A stretch of 5,812 nt of DNA from Deltaproteobacteria bacterium (lineage in GTDB: Bacteria; Desulfobacterota; JADFXK01): assembly GCA_015233285.1 (NCBI GenBank), contig JADFYA010000244.1, forward strand, positions 1 to 5,812, given 5' to 3'. Each line of letters starts with the position of its first letter. Position 1 is the first letter of the stretch. Both the position numbers and the translations under genes were made by a program. Of the stretch, positions 1-5,812 are shown one piece after another. The notes beneath the pieces are model-generated. The model searched no databases, was not told where the DNA came from, and was given only the letters and a program-made list of their open reading frames with translations.

Positions 1-578
1 GAGTAAGAAATAATTTCTATTTCTTCGTCCGGGAAATCAATGGCTGTCTCCAGATCCATCAACAGACTGATCAAGCCTTCTCGGACGGCCTCAATGCGGC
101 TAAGCAAGCGCCCTTGAAGAAGGTGGGAGGCCATTGCCGCGGCCCGGTCGGTCTGGGCGTTGACCAGGTCCATCACGGCTTCGGCTTGGGTCAGGTCAAT
201 GCGGCCGTTCAGGAATGCCCGCTTGGTAAATTCACCCGGCTCAGCCGGCCTGGCTCCGTGGGCCAAAACCAGCGACAGAATAGCATCGATCACTGCCGGG
301 CCGCTATGGCACTGGATTTCTAACACATCCTCCCGAGTATAGGATAATGGGGCGCGCATCACGGTCAGCATGACTTCGTCTAACCAGGAGTTGGAAGATG
401 GTTCTTTGATGTGACCATAGTATAAATGATGGGACGTAAACGAGCAGGTAGGGTTCTGGGGAATAAAGATAGCCCGGGCGATGGACTCGGCCAGAGGGCC
501 GCTGACCTTGACAACTCCGATTCCTCCCCGGCCAAAGGGAGTAGCCACTGCGGCGATGGTGTCTGCGAGTTCCGGCAT
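1..578 (-). CDS. mnmE: tRNA uridine-5-carboxymethylaminomethyl modification GTPase MnmE (TrmE), N-terminal part, runs off left edge
   Basis: MnmE works with MnmG to modify the wobble uridine (U34) of certain tRNAs, using a tetrahydrofolate-derived one-carbon unit and GTP hydrolysis. The visible 192 codons cover the N-terminal folate-binding domain (about residues 1-120) and the start of the helical domain. Family signatures seen: DTIAAVATPFGRGGIGVV near the N-terminus, YTREDVLEIQCHSG around residues 80-93, then EPGEFTKRAFLNGRIDLTQA followed by EAVMDLVNAQT. The G domain and the C-terminal Cys motif lie outside the window; the family is usually about 450-460 aa, so this is truncation by the window edge, not a broken gene. 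The ATG at 578-576 puts DTIAA at the usual distance from the N-terminus. The frame stays open upstream but offers no convincing earlier start. The ribosome-binding site is weak (AGGTAGGT directly before ATG). It is the last visible gene of the rpmH cluster, 100 nt after jag, with a stem-loop in the gap. Confidence 0.95.
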   Translation of the reverse strand, partial: MPELADTIAAVATPFGRGGIGVVKVSGPLAESIARAIFIPQNPTCSFTSHHLYYGHIKEPSSNSWLDEVMLTVMRAPLSYTREDVLEIQCHSGPAVIDAILSLVLAHGARPAEPGEFTKRAFLNGRIDLTQAEAVMDLVNAQTDRAAAMASHLLQGRLLSRIEAVREGLISLLMDLETAIDFPDEEIEIISY

Positions 579-600
579 ACCTACCTGGGGGAAAGTCGGC

Positions 601-653
601 CAGACGCAACGAAGGCCCGAGTTAGTAGTCCCAAGCCGGTCTTGTTGCGTCTG
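601..653 (-). repeat. Long stem-loop (inverted repeat) in the jag-mnmE gap
   Basis: A perfect 10-bp inverted repeat, CAGACGCAAC at 601-610 and GTTGCGTCTG at 644-653, closes a 53-nt element. Inside it, read as minus-strand RNA, GGCUUGGG (637-630) can pair with CUCGGGCC (621-614) over all 8 positions with three G-U wobbles, leaving an 8-nt loop. On the plus strand those three positions would be A-C mismatches, so the fold suits RNA made in the jag-to-mnmE direction. There is no T-run after the stem, so it does not look like an ordinary intrinsic terminator. It ends 22 nt before the mnmE start codon. Possible roles (inferred): RNA processing or stability site, translational control of mnmE, or a copy of a dispersed palindromic repeat. 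Confidence 0.7.
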
Positions 654-678
654 GGAGTTGACTGATAGGGAATGAATT

Positions 679-1455
679 TCACTCCGCCGGTTGTTGGGGG
701 GCTGACTTATCAGAAGATAGTTTCTGGGGAATGATGACGATCTTCTTCATCAGACCTTCACCTTTACTCTTGGTGCGGACGCCTTGGATATTTTGCAGAG
801 TGAGGTGAATAATCCGTCGGTCATGAGCGTTCATCGGGCTGATGGTTACCGGTTTACCGATTCTCTTAGCTTTCTCACTCATTTTCAGGGCTAAATCGGA
901 CAAGGTCCGGTCTCGTCTTTTGCGATACTCTTCGGTGTCAATGGTTACTTTGACTTTTTCAGAAAAGGTCTTGTTGATTATTTTGTTGACGATATACTGC
1001 AAGGCGTCGAGGGTTTGGCCCTTCCGCCCGATGAGAATGCCGATTTTTGAGCCGTGGATGGACAAATGGACTTGACTTCCCGATCCTTCAGCCGAAACTT
1101 CGTTTTCAATTTGAAAATGGGAGAGGATATTGATCAGTATGGTTTTGGCCACGGGAGCAGCCTCTTCACCGGTCTTGCTTTCAGGTTTGTCTGGTTCGGC
1201 CGGGGATGGCGATTCTTCCGCAGCAGACACCACAACCGGGGCCAAAGTCTTACGAGGTGGTTCGCAACGGCATGTTTCGTCCTTAACTCGGACCTTGATT
1301 TTGGCTTTCCTGACTCCGACCAGACCAAAAATTCCGGTGGAACCTTTTGAGATAACCTCATATTGTAACTTATCTTCGGCTATTTGGAAGCGTTTGCTGG
1401 CCTGCTTAATCGCTTCTTCAACGCTTCCGGCTTCTATTTCTTCAAAGGACGGCAT
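679..1455 (-). CDS. jag: RNA-binding protein Jag/KhpB (SpoIIIJ-associated; Jag_N, KH and R3H domains)
   Basis: 258 aa with the standard three-part architecture. The Jag_N domain occupies about residues 1-57 (MPSFEEIEAGSVEEAI, then the glycine-rich GSTGIFGLVGVRKAKIKV). A low-complexity Pro/Glu/Ala/Ser-rich linker runs from about 62 to 103. The KH domain, about 104-175, carries the GxxG loop as GRKG at 143-146. The R3H domain, about 176-245, carries the RxxxH signature at R213 and H217 in NAHDRRIIH. Known homologues bind RNA in the cytoplasm and are linked to cell division and elongation control, partly with KhpA; the exact role here is inferred. The ATG is preceded by a good GGAGG Shine-Dalgarno 5 nt upstream, and the gene begins 15 nt after the yidC stop, which fits co-transcription and the near-universal yidC-jag pairing. 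The C-terminal tail after residue 245 is short and polar. Confidence 0.94.
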   Translation of the reverse strand: MPSFEEIEAGSVEEAIKQASKRFQIAEDKLQYEVISKGSTGIFGLVGVRKAKIKVRVKDETCRCEPPRKTLAPVVVSAAEESPSPAEPDKPESKTGEEAAPVAKTILINILSHFQIENEVSAEGSGSQVHLSIHGSKIGILIGRKGQTLDALQYIVNKIINKTFSEKVKVTIDTEEYRKRRDRTLSDLALKMSEKAKRIGKPVTISPMNAHDRRIIHLTLQNIQGVRTKSKGEGLMKKIVIIPQKLSSDKSAPQQPAE

Positions 1456-1470
1456 GTTTTCCTCCGGTAA

Positions 1471-3141
1471 TCAGGAGAGGTTACGATTGATGTAGGCCTG
1501 CTGCCCAATAGAAATGATATTATTCACCAGCCAGTAGAGGACCAGTCCTGATGGGAAGTTGATGAACATGAAGGTGAATACGATGGGCAATGCCATCATT
1601 ACTTTGGCTTGGGTGGGATCGCCTGGGGCCGGGGTCATCTTCTGTTGAAGAAACATAGATGCGCCCATTAGAAGGGTTAGGACAGGTATCCCGCCGACAA
1701 AGGGAATGTCGAAACCGATAGGGAGGCGATCAGGAGCGGACAGGTCGTTTATCCAGAGACAAAAAGGTGCGTGCCGAAGTTCGATAGCCCCCCCAAGTAG
1801 CCGGTAGAGGGCGATAAAAACGGGCAGTTGGATAAGCATGGGCAAGCAGCCGCCAAACGGGTTAACTTTGTAAGTCTTATACAAACTCATCAGCTCTTGA
1901 TTTAACTTGGTTTTGTCATCCTTGAATTTCTCCCTTAATTTAGTGATCATTGGTTGGATTTTCTTCATGTCGTTCATCGATTTATAACTTTTGTGCGTCA
2001 ACGGCCAGAAAACAATTTTGACCAAAATAGTCATGAAAATAATGGATATGCCGTAATTGTGAACGACTTTATAAGAATAATCGAAGAGATACAAGAAAGG
2101 CTTGGCGATGATGTCAAACCAGCCGAAATCAATCGCCCGATCAAGAGAGACGTTAAGACTTTTTAGTATAGCCAGATTCTTTGGGCCGAAGTAAAGTAAA
2201 TAACTGGAGGTATGCTTTTCCTGCGGCCTTATCTGAATGGCGGGACTGATAAATGAGGCTTTGACCACATGTTTGGCTTTGTCAAGAAGACCGGCCTGGA
2301 CGGTGGCCTCAATTGGCTGTTTGGGGATGACGGCGGAAATGAAGAAGGGATTTTCATAACCTACCCAACCGATAATCCCTGTTTTTTTTAGGCCCTTCTC
2401 CAGACTGCCGACTTCTTCTTCGTCGAGATGGCGATCAATCAGCGCCCCCAACCCGGTGAACCCATATTGGTTACCGGTCGTTTCAAAAGGCCCGGAGATA
2501 ACGTTTAAGATCAAGTTGTCGTTTATGATCTCATTTGAGTTGTTTTCTATGGTTACAGACAAGTCAAAGAGGTAGGAATCAGATTTGAATTCGAAGACTT
2601 TCTTGATGGTCACCCCCGAGGGTGTGATCAGGCTAAAGGCTACGGCCCCGGTGTTTTCGTGACCCCCAAGAGAGAGCTTATCTTTATCCGAGGTGAATAT
2701 AGCGTGGTCCAGGTCCGGGATTGACTTGTTGGTTGATTCAAGGCCCAGCGGTGTTCGATCCGGCGCCTGTTCGTTGACCATTTCCATCGGCGGTGAGTCG
2801 GAGGCCACGGTTTTACGATATTTTTTCAACTGTAAGCTCACCAGCCGGGCTCCGGCTTCAGTGAATCCCGCCTTGAACAGGTCGTTTTCAACCGTAATGA
2901 TTCGGGGCTCTTTAGATGAAGAAGGTGTCACCGCTGGTGATGATTTGATCTGGGGCTGCGCCGCGGCAGGACTGGTTGCTTCGCCCTGTGGCGCCCCGGC
3001 TTCCTTTTTTTCCGTCTGTTTCTCGGGCTGATTGAGGCCCCCGGCCGGAGGAATCGGTCTGACAAGGGGAGACACAAACTGCAGATACACAAAGAGAATA
3101 ATCATAGAGCAAACAAATGCCAATAGCGCATTTCTTTCCAT
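1471..3141 (-). CDS. yidC: Membrane protein insertase YidC (Oxa1 family)
   Basis: 556 aa, close to the usual length for Gram-negative YidC. It inserts and folds inner-membrane proteins, alone or with SecYEG. The N-terminal transmembrane segment covers about residues 5-22. A Pro/Glu/Lys/Gln-rich linker (about 29-80) leads to the large periplasmic beta-sandwich domain (about 80-340), which marks a Gram-negative-type protein. The conserved insertase core follows: TM2 with the hydrophilic-groove residue K375 in TILVKIVFWPLT, where E. coli has Arg; a cytoplasmic helical hairpin at about 385-425; TM3 in GGCLPMLIQLPVFIALYRLL (430-449); and further helices at about 475-498 and 513-545, with FPSGLVLYWLVNN characteristic of the last one. 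Lys in place of Arg is common outside Gammaproteobacteria and keeps the positive charge. The ATG has GGAG 5 nt upstream. It lies 18 nt after yidD and 15 nt before jag, in one apparent operon. Confidence 0.97.
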   Translation of the reverse strand: MERNALLAFVCSMIILFVYLQFVSPLVRPIPPAGGLNQPEKQTEKKEAGAPQGEATSPAAAQPQIKSSPAVTPSSSKEPRIITVENDLFKAGFTEAGARLVSLQLKKYRKTVASDSPPMEMVNEQAPDRTPLGLESTNKSIPDLDHAIFTSDKDKLSLGGHENTGAVAFSLITPSGVTIKKVFEFKSDSYLFDLSVTIENNSNEIINDNLILNVISGPFETTGNQYGFTGLGALIDRHLDEEEVGSLEKGLKKTGIIGWVGYENPFFISAVIPKQPIEATVQAGLLDKAKHVVKASFISPAIQIRPQEKHTSSYLLYFGPKNLAILKSLNVSLDRAIDFGWFDIIAKPFLYLFDYSYKVVHNYGISIIFMTILVKIVFWPLTHKSYKSMNDMKKIQPMITKLREKFKDDKTKLNQELMSLYKTYKVNPFGGCLPMLIQLPVFIALYRLLGGAIELRHAPFCLWINDLSAPDRLPIGFDIPFVGGIPVLTLLMGASMFLQQKMTPAPGDPTQAKVMMALPIVFTFMFINFPSGLVLYWLVNNIISIGQQAYINRNLS

Positions 3142-3159
3142 TGAGACTCCTGACCTGGG

Positions 3160-3411
3160 TTATCTTAAAGGGTCATAACCGCCGGGATGGAATGGGTGGC
3201 ATCTCAAAAGCCTCCAGAGCGTGAGACAACACCCTCGTATCAGGCCATATTTCTCCACAGCCTGGTAGGAATATTCTGAGCAGGTGGGATAAAACCGGCA
3301 TGTGGGGGGCAATAGCGGCGAAATAACATATTTGTACGCGCGGATTAGGTTCAGCGTAAGCTTAGCCGGGGTTAATTCTTTCCACGCCCCGGATAACGTT
3401 TTTGAACTCAT
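3160..3411 (-). CDS. yidD: Membrane protein insertion efficiency factor YidD
   Basis: 83 aa, within the normal range for this small family. YidD is a membrane-associated protein that helps YidC-dependent insertion of inner-membrane proteins. The sequence is textbook: an amphipathic N-terminal part ([15 protein letters not shown]), the [19 protein letters not shown] block at 38-56, and the C-terminal [11 protein letters not shown]. The three conserved cysteines are C38, C44 and C71. The chosen ATG at 3411-3409 has AGGTG 4 nt upstream and lies 50 nt inside the end of rnpA, in a different frame; such rnpA-yidD overlaps are common and suggest translational coupling. A later start would shorten only the poorly conserved first 20 or so residues. 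Its stop is 18 nt before yidC, the protein it serves. Confidence 0.95.
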   Translation of the reverse strand: MSSKTLSGAWKELTPAKLTLNLIRAYKYVISPLLPPTCRFYPTCSEYSYQAVEKYGLIRGCCLTLWRLLRCHPFHPGGYDPLR

Positions 3412-3763
3412 CAGACACCTGATGAAAGGAGAGATCTCGCCAGACGGGTTTGGCGATGACTACGAGGTCAATGCCCTGGGGAAAAGCTTCTCTGTTTTGT
3501 CGAAAGAACTCTCGAATGAGGCGCCTGATCCGATTTCTAACAACGGCATTCCCCACCCGTCGGGAAATTCCCAGGCCAATTCTGGTCACACCCACATCAT
3601 TATTGCTATATTTAATGATAAAGTGCTCAGTATGGATCTTCCGCCCACGTAATCTGTTAGCTTCATGATCCTTTTTGTTCCGGATGCGGAGTGACCGGGA
3701 CAGCCCGTGTGGTTTTAGTTTTTCTCTTTTCAAATGCGTTACGCGAACCAGCCGGTTAGGCAA
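3362..3763 (-). CDS. rnpA: Ribonuclease P protein component (RnpA)
   Basis: RnpA is the basic protein that binds the catalytic RNA (rnpB, not in this window) and helps it cleave 5' leaders from pre-tRNAs. The hallmark RNR region is clear at residues 61-88: [20 protein letters not shown] followed by RLIREFFR. It is preceded by the conserved [19 protein letters not shown] segment, which matches the usual start of the fold. The start is uncertain. This 133-aa version uses a TTG at 3763 with no evident Shine-Dalgarno; no in-frame ATG exists. A second TTG at 3733 would give 123 aa beginning KREKLKPHG, closer to the usual family length of about 115-125. The gene follows rpmH by 23 nt and overlaps yidD by 50 nt. 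Identity is secure; only the N-terminus is in doubt. Confidence 0.92.
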   Translation of the reverse strand: MPNRLVRVTHLKREKLKPHGLSRSLRIRNKKDHEANRLRGRKIHTEHFIIKYSNNDVGVTRIGLGISRRVGNAVVRNRIRRLIREFFRQNREAFPQGIDLVVIAKPVWRDLSFHQVSDEFKNVIRGVERINPG

Positions 3764-3786
3764 AAAGCCACTAATGTTGATCCAGA

Positions 3787-3921
3787 CTAGGCGGCCAAGC
3801 GCTTCCGGCCTTTGGCTCGTCGGTTTGCGATGACCAAGCGTCCGCCCTTAGCGCTCATGCGCTTAAGAAAACCGTGGGTTCTCTTCCTTCGTAGATTGTG
3901 CGGTTGATATGTTCTTTTCAT
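3787..3921 (-). CDS. rpmH: 50S ribosomal protein L34 (RpmH)
   Basis: 44 aa, the normal length for bacterial L34, a very basic protein of the large ribosomal subunit. The translation begins [20 protein letters not shown] and ends [11 protein letters not shown], both diagnostic. The ATG at 3921-3919 is preceded by AAAGGA with 8 nt spacing, and the stop is TAG at 3789-3787. It is the first gene of the minus-strand cluster, 23 nt before the longest rnpA reading, and has a likely promoter directly upstream. Nothing is missing or unusual in the protein. Confidence 0.97.
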   Translation of the reverse strand: MKRTYQPHNLRRKRTHGFLKRMSAKGGRLVIANRRAKGRKRLAA

Positions 3922-3952
3922 GTTAATTATCCTTTGCTGAAGAAGTTGGCTC

Positions 3953-3981
3953 TGTTAACCATAAGATCAGCCCTTTGTCAA
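3953..3981 (-). promoter_or_regulatory. Candidate sigma-70-type promoter for the rpmH cluster
   Basis: Reading the minus strand, a perfect TTGACA lies at 3981-3976. It is followed after 17 nt by TTAACA at 3958-3953, a poor match to TATAAT. The DNA upstream is AT-rich, like an UP element (about 4010-3983). A start near 3946 would leave a leader of about 25 nt before rpmH, which holds the Shine-Dalgarno. The position and the strong -35 support it; the -10 is weak. Confidence 0.45.
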
Positions 3982-4004
3982 GAATATAATTGATTCTGTG
4001 TAAA
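3975..4004 (+). promoter_or_regulatory. Candidate promoter for mreB, overlapping the rpmH -35
   Basis: On the plus strand TTGTCA (3975-3980, 5 of 6 to consensus) is followed after 18 nt by TGTAAA (3999-4004, 4 of 6). It would give an mreB leader of about 90 nt. The -35 overlaps the rpmH -35 on the other strand, so the two promoters would compete for the same site. Evidence is only motif matching in an AT-rich region. Confidence 0.28.
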
Positions 4005-4078
4005 TTAAGAGCTGGTTGAATGAATTCTCTCGACAGGGTTGTTTTTTTCTGTTAATTACTTTTGCTGATTTTCAGTAG

Positions 4079-5146
<1,068 letters not shown>

Positions 5147-5274
5147 GCTTTTCGGTCGAACAGCAGCCGGCCTATTCATCGGCTTAATCCATACCCAGAT
5201 TAGGGGCAAAACAATCGTCCCCAATTATCGGCAAATTTTTAACCCCCAGCCATGCCTAAGCACCTTGAGGACTA

Positions 5275-5745
5275 GTGTCGTTTTTCAATAGATTCCAAGC
5301 GCCAATTATCACTGGCCTGGTGGCTGTCGCCATCCTGACTATAATCTCTTTTGATTTCGGTCGACAAAAGAGTTTTAGTCCCGTTGAGAAGTTTTTTGTC
5401 GAGCTCATCGGACCGGTCCAGAAATCAATTGCTTCCTCCCAGAAATCCCTCGCCGGTTTTCTCAAGGATTATCTGAACCTATTAGATGTGCGCCGGGAAA
5501 ATGAATTACTGAAAGACGAGATTGACCGACTTAAATTTGAGAATGACCGGTTTCGAGAGGACGCCTTAACGACTCAGCGTCTAAGAGACCTTCTTCATTT
5601 CAAGAATAACTCCGGCTTTGACATGGTCGGGGCCAAAATTGTGGGCCGGGACTCCTCGGCCTGGTATAAAACGGTGATTATAGATCGCGGCAGATATTAT
5701 CAAGGAGGCCATGATCGCCGTGATCAACGCCTTATCCACGCATAA
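5275..5745 (+). CDS. mreC: Rod shape-determining protein MreC, truncated: N-terminal 139 residues joined to foreign sequence
   Basis: MreC is a membrane-anchored periplasmic protein that links MreB filaments to the cell-wall synthases. The reading starts at GTG 5275, with GAGG 4 nt upstream and an in-frame stop (TGA) three codons before, so no earlier start is possible. Features: short cytoplasmic N-terminus, transmembrane segment at about residues 10-26, coiled coil at about 66-108 (DVRRENELLKDEIDRLKFEN and on), then the start of the beta-rich domain (VGAKIVGRDSSAWYKTVIIDRG, 118-139). A normal MreC would continue for a further 130 or so residues, beginning with something like S-x-DGV. Instead the reading passes 17 residues with no MreC character and stops at 5745. 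From 5687 the DNA encodes DNA polymerase I in another frame. The gene as written cannot make a working MreC; whether the break is biological or an assembly fault cannot be told from the sequence. Confidence 0.85.
   Translation: MSFFNRFQAPIITGLVAVAILTIISFDFGRQKSFSPVEKFFVELIGPVQKSIASSQKSLAGFLKDYLNLLDVRRENELLKDEIDRLKFENDRFREDALTTQRLRDLLHFKNNSGFDMVGAKIVGRDSSAWYKTVIIDRGRYYQGGHDRRDQRLIHA
5687..5691. other. mreC/polA junction with 5-nt shared sequence
   Basis: The mreC frame stays plausible through CGC GGC (Arg-Gly, ending 5691), and the polA frame is plausible from GCG GCA (Ala-Ala, starting 5687). The overlap GCGGC fits both parents, so the exchange point lies within it. No insertion-sequence ends, target-site duplication or longer repeat is visible around it. 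Confidence 0.75.
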
Positions 5746-5812
5746 ATTCAAAACAAAATTACTCATGCAGGTCCATGACGAGCTGGTTTTCGAGGTTCCG
5801 GAACCGGAACTC
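5687..5812 (+). pseudogene. polA: DNA polymerase I (PolA) C-terminal fragment, missing its 5' part and running off the right edge
   Basis: In the frame starting at 5687, 42 codons read AADIIKEAMIAVINAL, a short variable stretch, then LLMQVHDELVFEVPEPEL. This matches the polymerase domain of family A DNA polymerase I just before and through motif C. The HDE at 5774-5782 contains the catalytic metal-binding Asp (Asp882 in E. coli). The family normally has QG(S/T) directly before AADIIK; here the preceding codons are TAG and ATC, which belong to mreC. The match therefore begins exactly at the junction, and the rest of PolA (exonuclease and most of the polymerase domain) is absent. Expected remaining length after the window edge is a few tens of residues. 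The ATG at 5711 has AAGGAG before it by chance, within the coding region. The fragment alone could not be an active polymerase. Confidence 0.85.

Noticed and set aside
426..675. Plus-strand open frames opposite mnmE and the jag-mnmE gap
   Set aside because: They are antisense shadows of the mnmE coding strand and the stem-loop, with no recognisable protein character or ribosome-binding sites.
4042..4048. Run of seven T before mreB as a possible terminator tail
   Set aside because: Only a 4-bp ACAG/CTGT pairing flanks it, with the T-run in the loop rather than after the stem.
5199..5240. Possible terminator between mreB and mreC: GGGG/CCCC stem extended by ATT/AAT, then TTTTT
   Set aside because: The stem has a bulge and a 12-nt loop, and the T-run lies about 10 nt beyond it. 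mreB and mreC are normally co-transcribed. A nearby AGCCG/CGGCT pair (5165-5184) is equally weak.
5252..5275. Seven-codon reading frame (ATG at 5252, TAG overlapping the mreC GTG) as a possible leader peptide
   Set aside because: No ribosome-binding site before its ATG, and a frame this short is expected by chance.
5732..5740. TTATCCACG, one base from a consensus DnaA box
   Set aside because: A single copy inside polA coding sequence, with no cluster of boxes or AT-rich unwinding region nearby. Not evidence of an origin.

Overview
The window holds bacterial housekeeping DNA in two divergent blocks. YidC carries the large periplasmic domain found in Gram-negative bacteria, and MreB/MreC point to a rod-shaped cell. 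The style of the L34, MreB and Jag proteins reminds me of Desulfobacterota (former Deltaproteobacteria). That placement is an impression from family resemblance, not a computed result.

Minus strand, positions 3921 down to 1: the classic rpmH-rnpA-yidD-yidC-jag-mnmE cluster. It encodes ribosomal protein L34 (44 aa), the protein subunit of RNase P, the small membrane-insertion factor YidD, the membrane insertase YidC, the RNA-binding protein Jag/KhpB, and the N-terminal 192 residues of the tRNA-modifying GTPase MnmE, which runs off the left edge. Genes are tightly packed: rnpA and yidD overlap by 50 nt, yidD-yidC are 18 nt apart and yidC-jag 15 nt. The exception is a 100-nt jag-mnmE gap holding a long stem-loop. 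The cluster joins translation and RNA processing with membrane protein insertion.

Positions 3922-4102 are an AT-rich divergent promoter region. The minus strand has a good -35 (TTGACA) for rpmH, and a TTGTCA on the plus strand overlaps it. dnaA, often the neighbour of rpmH, is not here; mreB takes that place.

Plus strand, 4103 to the end: a complete mreB, then mreC. mreC starts normally (GTG, membrane anchor, coiled coil, start of the beta domain) but its homology stops at about codon 139. From position 5687 the DNA encodes, in another frame, the last part of DNA polymerase I, including the motif C His-Asp-Glu, and runs off the right edge. The two genes meet at a 5-nt shared sequence (GCGGC, 5687-5691). 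This mreC/polA chimera is the one truly odd feature. It is either a microhomology-mediated rearrangement or, at least as likely, a chimeric read or misassembly. I found no new defence system, mobile element, CRISPR array or RNA gene.
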